From positions 1-20,261 of the forward strand of contig DLZQ01000023.1 of the NCBI GenBank assembly GCA_003447295.1: DNA of 20,261 nucleotides, written 5' to 3'. Shown here in pieces: positions 15,391-20,261 of this stretch. Under the pieces are notes generated by a model. That model worked only from the letters and a program-made list of their open reading frames with translations, was not told where the DNA came from and did no database searches. Position numbers and translations under genes: made by a program. How positions within the stretch are numbered: the stretch's first letter is position 1; every line of letters begins with the position of its first letter. Origin of the DNA: Lachnospiraceae bacterium (GTDB taxonomy: Bacteria; Bacillota; Clostridia; Lachnospirales; Lachnospiraceae).

Positions 15391-17135
15391 TGCAGAAGAA
15401 AAATAACAAAGAGACGATGAAGCGGGTGTTGAAATATATCAGCAAATATACACCGGCACTGGTACTCTCCCTGCTGTTGGCAGCTCTGACCGTATTACTG
15501 ACCTTATATATTCCTATCCTTACCGGTAACGCGGTGGATCTGATCATCGGCAAGGGACAGGTAGATATGCCGGGTATCTTTGCCATTATGAAAAAAATTG
15601 CTGCCGTCATGATCATCACAGCAGTAGGCCAGTGGGTCATGAACACCTGCAACAACTATATTACCTACCATGTGATCCGGGATATCCGTACGGACGCTTT
15701 TGCGAAGCTGGAGATCCTGCCCTTAAAATATCTGGATGCCCATGCTTACGGTGATATCGTGAGCCGTGTCATTGCAGATGTAGATACTTTCGCAGACGGT
15801 CTGCTGATGGGATTTACCCAGTTATTCACCGGTGTACTGACGATCCTGTGTACGCTGGGATTCATGCTGGTGACCAATGTGCCCATCACACTGGTAGTAG
15901 TATGCATCACTCCGGTATCCTTCCTGGTGGCAAAATTCATTGCAACCAAGACCTACTTCATGTTCAAGGAGCAGTCCGAGACCAGAGGCGAGCAGACCTC
16001 CCTGATTGAGGAAATGATCGACAACCAGAAGATCGTAAATACCTTTTCCAGAGGAGAAGCGGTGAAGAGCAAGTTTGGAGAGATCAACGGCAGATTGCAG
16101 AAATGCTCTCTGAAAGCTATCTTTTTCTCCTCCATTACGAACCCGGCGACCCGTTTCGTTAACAGTCTGGTATATGCGGGTGTCGGCGTATTTGGTGCGC
16201 TCGTAGCGATCAAGGGCGGTATCAGCGTAGGTCGTCTGTCCTGTTTTTTAAGCTATGCGAACCAGTACACCAAGCCCTTCAACGAGATCTCCGGCGTGGT
16301 AACAGAATTGCAGAATGCTTTTGTCTGTGCCGGACGTATCTTCGAACTGATCGACGAGGAGCCCCAGGTACCCGATGCTGCGGATGCAAGAGTATTAGAA
16401 GAGGCTCAGGGCAACGTAGATCTGAAGGATGTATATTTCCAGTATGTACCGGAGAAGAAGCTGATCCAGAACTTTAACCTGCAGGTAAAACCCGGTCAGA
16501 GAGTTGCTATCGTAGGTCCTACCGGATGCGGTAAGACCACTGTCATCAATCTTCTGATGCGCTTTTACGATGTGAACTCCGGTTCCATTAAAGTGGACGG
16601 CACCGATATCCGGGACATTACCAGAGGAAGTCTCCGTACCAATTACGGTATGGTATTGCAGGAGACCTGGCTGCGTTCCGGTACCATCCGTGACAATATC
16701 TGCATGGGTAAGCCGGATGCCACAGAAGAGGAAATCATCCGGGCGGCGAAGGCTTCCCATGCCCACGGCTTCATTAAACGTCTGCCCAAGGGGTATGACA
16801 CCGTGATCACTGAGGACGGCGGCAGCCTGTCCCAGGGACAGAAACAGCTCTTATGCATTACCAGAGTAATGCTGTGCCTGCCTCCCATGCTGATCCTCGA
16901 TGAGGCAACCTCCTCCATCGATACCCGTACCGAGATCAAGATCCAGAATGCCTTTGCTACGATGATGGAAGGCCGCACCAGCTTTATCGTAGCCCACAGA
17001 CTCTCCACCATCCAGAGTGCTGATGTCATCCTGGTAATGAAAGACGGCAATATCATCGAGCAGGGCAACCATGAAACCCTCCTGGCCCAGGGCGGATTCT
17101 ATGCGAACCTGTATAATAGCCAGTTTGCCGTGTAA
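15390..17135 (+). CDS. ABC exporter, half-transporter with canonical ATP site
   Basis: The protein has 581 residues with an AGGAGG site inside the upstream gene. It has six membrane helices, then a nucleotide-binding domain with Walker A GPTGCGKT (376-383), signature LSQGQ (480-484, with Gln in place of the first Gly), Walker B LILDE with catalytic Glu505 and switch His536 (VAHRLST). Together with the upstream gene it forms a heterodimer in which one ATP site is active (Walker motifs of this subunit with FSGGQ of the partner) and the other degenerate. The last two codons lie inside the outer arm of the cloverleaf element at 17129-17281. Confidence 0.9.
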   Translation: MQKKNNKETMKRVLKYISKYTPALVLSLLLAALTVLLTLYIPILTGNAVDLIIGKGQVDMPGIFAIMKKIAAVMIITAVGQWVMNTCNNYITYHVIRDIRTDAFAKLEILPLKYLDAHAYGDIVSRVIADVDTFADGLLMGFTQLFTGVLTILCTLGFMLVTNVPITLVVVCITPVSFLVAKFIATKTYFMFKEQSETRGEQTSLIEEMIDNQKIVNTFSRGEAVKSKFGEINGRLQKCSLKAIFFSSITNPATRFVNSLVYAGVGVFGALVAIKGGISVGRLSCFLSYANQYTKPFNEISGVVTELQNAFVCAGRIFELIDEEPQVPDAADARVLEEAQGNVDLKDVYFQYVPEKKLIQNFNLQVKPGQRVAIVGPTGCGKTTVINLLMRFYDVNSGSIKVDGTDIRDITRGSLRTNYGMVLQETWLRSGTIRDNICMGKPDATEEEIIRAAKASHAHGFIKRLPKGYDTVITEDGGSLSQGQKQLLCITRVMLCLPPMLILDEATSSIDTRTEIKIQNAFATMMEGRTSFIVAHRLSTIQSADVILVMKDGNIIEQGNHETLLAQGGFYANLYNSQFAV

Positions 17136-17281
17136 CGAGCCATGCAAAAACAAAAAGACGATCACCCAATGGGGAGCTTGCTCACCAGTGGGTGATCGTC
17201 TTTTTGTTTTTATACGGCGACAGCCGTCATCCGTAAGGATTCCCAAAGGGAATCCTTACGGATGGCATGGCTCGTTACACG
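17129..17281. repeat. 153-bp cloverleaf (four-way) palindromic element overlapping the ABC stop codon
   Basis: The outer arms 17129-17145 and 17265-17281 are perfect 17-bp reverse complements. Packed between them are three hairpins: 17146-17211 (23-bp perfect stem), 17214-17227 (5-bp stem, GACA loop) and 17228-17264 (17-bp perfect stem, AAA loop). Only two bases at the junction (17212-17213) are unpaired. The left outer arm contains the stop codon of the upstream gene. It works at least as a terminator, but three perfect long stems plus a closing stem are far more than a terminator needs. The origin could be a small mobile palindromic element. Confidence 0.85.
17146..17211 (+). terminator. 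Bidirectional intrinsic terminator (first arm of the cloverleaf)
   Basis: A perfect 23-bp stem (17146-17168 with 17189-17211). The outer part is A-rich on the left and T-rich on the right (TTTTTGTTTTT), so a GC-containing stem followed by a U tract forms on either strand. It ends the ABC exporter transcript. Confidence 0.85.
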
Positions 17282-17319
17282 ATCTCGGCAGCGGCGCGCC
17301 CTTTGCCCTTTTCTTTTCT

Positions 17320-17402
17320 AAAAAAGACAGAAAATATGTCGAAAAATATCAAAAAATGTAAAAATATACCAACATAATAAAAATATTGAAAATAAATTAA
17401 AA
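17320..17402. promoter_or_regulatory. Phased A-tracts (curved DNA) upstream of a promoter
   Basis: A-runs of 4-6 bases are centred near 17322, 17332, 17344, 17353, 17362, 17381, 17390 and 17400, that is about every 10 bp with one turn skipped. Such phasing gives intrinsic bending, and the last tracts are positioned as an UP element for the promoter at 17419-17447. Confidence 0.65.
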
Positions 17403-17418
17403 TATTTCGAGAAATGTG

Positions 17419-17447
17419 TTGACAAATGCACAACATTGTATTATATT
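17419..17447 (+). promoter_or_regulatory. Strong sigma-A promoter of the candidate non-coding RNA
   Basis: Consensus TTGACA (17419-17424), a 17-bp spacer and TATATT (17442-17447), with phased A-tracts upstream. The predicted start is near 17454. Confidence 0.75.
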
Positions 17448-17453
17448 AAACTT

Positions 17454-17817
17454 AACAAAAGAGAAACGGAACAACCCAACAAAGAAGGTTGGGAGAGAAG
17501 TACAAAAGAATCTATAGAAAGAGAGGTACAGTCCACCTAACAAGTAAAGTCCTACCACAGTCTTCCATGATGTACAACTGAATAGAACTACCAAAGAGAA
17601 CCAATTTATATAGAGAACATCAAGTACACAGAAGAAAAAGTAATGAACAACAGAAGATAAGAATTATCTCACATTACAGTACATTGTACAAAAGAAAAGT
17701 GGAAAGAGAACAAAAGACAAAATGGAAGATCAAATTTAAGAAAGAGAGGGCAAGCCATTGGAGCCTGTAGTCTGAGAGGGCGTACTGATTGAAAGAATGA
17801 TCGGTACGCTCTCTTAT
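17454..17817 (+). ncRNA. Candidate non-coding RNA of about 360 nt, family not recognised
   Basis: There is no open frame of useful length on the plus strand; the ATGs at about 17567, 17643 and 17723 give 4-6 codon ORFs without ribosome sites. The stretch is flanked by a strong promoter and a terminator. It is very purine-rich. Local hairpins are CCCAAC/GTTGGG near 17475-17493 and AGATAA-GAA-TTATCT at 17655-17669. AAAGAGA occurs five times (17458, 17518, 17593, 17703, 17741). It does not match tmRNA, 6S, RNase P or SRP RNA features that I can recognise. It could instead be a long leader of the GH3 gene, but a terminator and a second promoter lie between them. Confidence 0.5.
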
Positions 17818-17820
17818 TGT
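17776..17820 (+). terminator. Terminator of the candidate non-coding RNA
   Basis: A 14-bp stem (17776-17789 with 17800-17813, two G-T pairs) around a 10-nt loop, followed by a T-rich tail (TTATTGTTG). The tail is imperfect, so some read-through is possible. A smaller hairpin with TTTTCTTTT at 17854-17875 may act as backup. Confidence 0.65.
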
Positions 17821-17892
17821 TGTACAACTATTCAGAGCATCATTCGCAAAATCGCATCTTCGATGCTTTTCTTTTGTTGTACAATTTTCCAG

Positions 17893-17921
17893 TGGAAAAA
17901 CCTACCGATATCATGTACAAT
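17893..17921 (+). promoter_or_regulatory. Probable promoter of the GH3-like gene
   Basis: TGGAAA (17893-17898), a 17-bp spacer and TACAAT (17916-17921). It gives a leader of about 25 nt before the gene. Confidence 0.5.
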
Positions 17922-17953
17922 AGAAAAGTAGTACAGATAGAGGAGTTATAAAA

Positions 17954-19282
17954 ATGGATACAAACGAACAGAGACAGGAAAGTCAGCAGAACAGACGGGA
18001 AGAAAGACATAAGAGACGGCAGAGAAGTCAGATCATTGCATATACAGTCGTAGGAATTATGATCCTGGTGCTGGCAGCGGGAATTGCTTTTGCTGTAAGC
18101 AAGATTACCGGTATGAGCCACAATCGGCAGGAACAACAGAATAAACTGGATGATATCATAGCTTCCGAGGAGACCATCACGGCACCTACTACGGAACCGG
18201 TGGAGACCGTACCGGAACTGACAAATGAACAGAAGCTGGATAAGATCATAGACGAAGCCATCATTCAGAACATGCCCCTGGAGGACAAGGTAGCAGGACT
18301 GTTTATCACTACGCCGGAATCCATCACCGGTGTATCTGCTGCAGTGCAGGCAGGAGACGGAACCAAGGATGCATTATCCAAATATCCGGTAGGCGGTATC
18401 GTCTATGCGGCGAAAAATATTCAGTCCGCAGACCAGTTAAAGCAGATGATCGACAATACGAAGCTGTATACCAGCTATCCAATGTTTATTGCAATCGACG
18501 GAGAGGGATCCGGAACCGATGCTGTGGCAGCGGCAGGTTTGGGGACGAAGACCGATTCCCCGGAGACTATCGGCGCATCCGGAGATGCCAACAACGCCTA
18601 TACTGCCGGAAACACAGTGGGCAGTTACCTGGCAGAGCTTGGTTTCAATCTTGATTTTGCTCCCGCGGCAGATCTGAAAGTAGTGGATGGAAATGCGGCA
18701 GGCAGTAGCTCCTACGGCACGGATGCGGCAACGGTAGCATCTTTTGTGACCGGCATGCAGACAGGATTGCAGGAACAGAAAGTAACAGCTGCCATCGGAC
18801 ATTTTCCCGGTATCGGCAGTACGACCCAGAGCACGAAGAATGGCATGGCTTCTACGGATAGAAGTGCGGAAGATTTCAGAGCCAATGAATTTGCGGTATT
18901 CCAGAGCTGTATTGATTCCGGTGAGACCAAAATGATCACCGTCAGCAATATGGCAGCACCTTCCCTGACAGGAGACAATACTCCCTGCTCCCTGTCCGGT
19001 GCGGTGGTAACGGATATTTTACGAAATGAACTGAATTTCCGCGGTGTGATCGTATCCGGTGCCATGAACCAGGCAGCGATCACGAATTACTACGGTGCCG
19101 ATGAAGCCGCAGTACTGGCACTGCGTGCCGGCTGCGACATGATCTATGCGCCGGAGAACTTCGAGACCGCATACAACGGAGTACTGGAGGCTGTCCAGAA
19201 CGGAACCATCTCCGAGGAACGAGTGAACGATTCCCTGCGCAGGATCTACCGCATCAAATATGCAGATAAAATCGAGCAATAG
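17954..19282 (+). CDS. Membrane-anchored GH3-family protein, probably catalytically inactive
   Basis: The protein has 442 residues with an AGAGGAG site. Residues 1-25 are charged (cytoplasmic), about 26-50 form a membrane anchor and about 75-440 a glycoside hydrolase family 3 barrel of the NagZ (beta-N-acetylhexosaminidase) type. The fold markers are present (YPVGGIVYAAKNI, GFNLDFAPAADL, NFRGVIVS, LRAGCDMIYAPENF), but the catalytic ones are not: the KHFPGHG motif reads GHFPGIG (282-288), the following DSH loop is lost, IDxEGG reads IDGEGSG, and the nucleophile Asp in VSDAM is Gly369 (VIVSGAM). It may bind wall sugars or glycans outside the cell without cutting them. It stands alone with its own promoter and terminator. 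Confidence 0.82.
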   Translation: MDTNEQRQESQQNRREERHKRRQRSQIIAYTVVGIMILVLAAGIAFAVSKITGMSHNRQEQQNKLDDIIASEETITAPTTEPVETVPELTNEQKLDKIIDEAIIQNMPLEDKVAGLFITTPESITGVSAAVQAGDGTKDALSKYPVGGIVYAAKNIQSADQLKQMIDNTKLYTSYPMFIAIDGEGSGTDAVAAAGLGTKTDSPETIGASGDANNAYTAGNTVGSYLAELGFNLDFAPAADLKVVDGNAAGSSSYGTDAATVASFVTGMQTGLQEQKVTAAIGHFPGIGSTTQSTKNGMASTDRSAEDFRANEFAVFQSCIDSGETKMITVSNMAAPSLTGDNTPCSLSGAVVTDILRNELNFRGVIVSGAMNQAAITNYYGADEAAVLALRAGCDMIYAPENFETAYNGVLEAVQNGTISEERVNDSLRRIYRIKYADKIEQ

Positions 19283-19298
19283 ACCAATAATAAGTAAG

Positions 19299-19333
19299 AA
19301 GACGGTTGCAAGAAAGTGCAGTCGTCTTTTTGC
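19299..19333 (+). terminator. Intrinsic terminator after the GH3-like gene
   Basis: A 12-bp stem (19299-19310 with 19317-19328, two G-T pairs) around AGAAAG, followed by TTTTTGCTTG. Confidence 0.82.
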
Positions 19334-19786
19334 TTGTATCGTATGCACCATGAAAACGGAAATGAGGGTCTGAACAAGCGCGGACTGGAGCGGAGCGTAG
19401 ACATCGAATTATACCATCGTCCGCAAACCCAGTAAATACAAGGAGAAAAGCACACTGCTTAACAGGTGGGTGCAGACTGGGTGCAACCACATTCTAATAT
19501 TTCCGTATCTTTATTAATCCCATAGTAAATTTTATGTCCCTATTTACATTTGTGTGTCTGATGTATCAACAGTATAATTATACATTTCACGAATTGCGTA
19601 TGCAATTAGAAAATCAAATAGTCCAAATTCAAATACAATACCCTAAGGCTTTCCAGATAATTTGGGAAGCCTTTTTAAGAGGTTGTGATTTTAAGGTAAT
19701 GAGTACAAACATTAACCAATGTCTATGAGGCTGTTTTTCAAACACCAAGATATAGAAAATATAAAATATTTTTGAAAGGAAACTAT
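19334..19786. other. Gene-poor intergenic region, possible element boundary
   Basis: No ORF here has a convincing ribosome site. Around 19365-19495 there is moderate-GC DNA ending in two GGGTGCA repeats near 19467 and 19479; after about 19495 the DNA becomes strongly AT-rich. A 64-codon frame at 19534-19728 contains a terminator hairpin and is not credible. Confidence 0.4.
19645..19676 (+). terminator. Intrinsic terminator in the gene-poor region
   Basis: A 10-bp stem (19645-19654 with 19664-19673, one G-T pair) and a TTTTT tail. No gene clearly ends here, so it may mark a small RNA or the remains of a deleted gene. Confidence 0.7.
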
Positions 19787-19787
19787 T

Positions 19788-19823
19788 ATGGAAAACAAAT
19801 CACAGACATTAGTTTGGATGTAG
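19788..19823 (+). CDS. Eleven-codon mini-ORF with a good ribosome site
   Basis: ATG at 19788 follows GAAAGGA at a good distance and encodes MENKSQTLVWM before TAG. It could be a leader peptide, a gene remnant cut short by a stop, or chance. It lies about 60 bp before the lipoprotein gene. Confidence 0.25.
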   Translation: MENKSQTLVWM

Positions 19824-19851
19824 TATTTTTTATCAACATGTGTTAGACTAC

Positions 19852-19860
19852 TGTTATACA
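19852..19860 (+). promoter_or_regulatory. Possible extended -10 promoter of the lipoprotein gene
   Basis: TG-T-TATACA (19852-19860). No good -35 box is visible at the right distance. Confidence 0.3.
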
Positions 19861-19886
19861 AATCGGGATTTAAAGAGGTGTTGAGT

Positions 19887-20234
19887 ATGAAAAGGTGGTT
19901 ATCTATTTTAGCAGTATTGGGCTGTATAGTAGCGTTGTCTGGATGTAAAAATGAAGCAGAACAAGCATATTTTAATGCAAAAGTTTTGGAAGTAAATAAA
20001 GAATATGTTGATGTTAGGTGTATAGAAGCATTTAATAGTGGGATTTCTGTTGATGAGGAATTTTCTGTTACAAAAGATGTAGTATCAGCAGGAGGAGCAC
20101 CAGAATTGAATGTAGATGATAATATCCGTGTTGTATTTAATGGTGATGTAATGGAAAGTGATCCATTGCAGATAGGAACGGTTTATGCAATCTATCTTTT
20201 AGATGAAAATGGAGAAGTGATTCCAAACAACTAA
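19887..20234 (+). CDS. Small lipoprotein, DUF3221-like
   Basis: The protein has 115 residues. ATG 19887 is chosen with GAGGTG six bases upstream; the GTG at 19878 is part of that site. Residues 1-20 are a lipoprotein signal with lipobox LSGC, cutting before Cys20. The remaining domain (FNAKVLEVNKEYVDVRC, then DNIRVVFNGDVMESDPLQIG) follows the beta-strand pattern of DUF3221/YobA-like proteins, with the conserved ending Y-DG-ME-P-QI-V-AI. The function of that family is unknown. The gene is more AT-rich than those before 19.3 kb, which fits an accessory origin. It ends 27 bp before the window edge with no terminator visible. Confidence 0.72.
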   Translation: MKRWLSILAVLGCIVALSGCKNEAEQAYFNAKVLEVNKEYVDVRCIEAFNSGISVDEEFSVTKDVVSAGGAPELNVDDNIRVVFNGDVMESDPLQIGTVYAIYLLDENGEVIPNN

Positions 20235-20261
20235 CAACTTCCGGTTTATAGAGTTAAAAAA

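Noticed and set aside
17129..17281. tRNA gene or CRISPR repeat suggested by the cloverleaf shape
   Set aside because: Stem lengths and loops do not fit a tRNA (23- and 17-bp arms), and no direct repeats with spacers are present.
17397..17594. 65-codon minus-strand frame across the ncRNA promoter region
   Set aside because: The hydrophobic, Phe-rich translation arises from A-rich DNA read backwards; no ribosome site, and it overlaps a strong plus-strand promoter.
19534..19728. 64-codon plus-strand frame in the AT-rich region
   Set aside because: No ribosome site, and an intrinsic terminator lies inside it.

Overview
The window looks like a chromosomal segment from an anaerobic Firmicute of the Clostridia, most likely a Lachnospiraceae. 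The reasons are strong AGGAGG-type ribosome binding sites, a HemZ-type coproporphyrinogen dehydrogenase, the hisS-aspS gene pair, a split chromate transporter, two DegV proteins and a heterodimeric ABC exporter. Most of the window is moderate-GC housekeeping DNA. Two stretches are visibly more AT-rich: about 1.65-6.9 kb and everything after about 19.5 kb.

Layout. Positions 1-1488 hold the end of hemZ facing a membrane-anchored CapA-type protein, with only 3 bp between the two stop codons. Positions 1668-6758 form an AT-rich, TetR-controlled locus: degV1-tetR, then a DUF308/HdeD-like membrane protein, a 65-residue helical protein and a radical SAM/SPASM-like enzyme, then a PAP2-like membrane protein and degV2. 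Two 27-bp perfect inverted repeats (1683-1709 and 5237-5263) share a core and each sits on the -10 box of a well-formed promoter, which ties both ends of the locus to one regulator. Fatty-acid-binding DegV proteins, a PAP2-like protein and membrane proteins around a radical SAM enzyme suggest a membrane-lipid function. That function is inference. Positions 6857-8177 encode a secreted SH3-SH3-NlpC/P60 wall hydrolase. Positions 8448-9601 encode the two-subunit ChrA transporter. Positions 9623-12790 are the hisS-aspS operon with promoter and terminator. Positions 12829-13536 encode an Sfp-type phosphopantetheinyl transferase, and 13633-17135 an ABC exporter pair with one degenerate and one canonical ATP site.

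The most unusual non-coding stretch is 17129-17953. It starts with a 153-bp element that folds almost without unpaired bases into a four-way cloverleaf and contains the stop codon of the upstream ABC gene. Then come eight A-tracts phased at about one helical turn (curved DNA), a TTGACA-N17-TATATT promoter, roughly 360 bp of purine-rich DNA with no ORF, and a terminator hairpin: a candidate abundant non-coding RNA that I do not recognise. It is followed by a membrane-anchored GH3-family protein (17954-19282) that has lost its catalytic Asp and is probably a pseudoenzyme. The right end (19332-20261) is low-GC DNA with little coding and one small DUF3221-like lipoprotein; it may lie at the edge of an accessory element.
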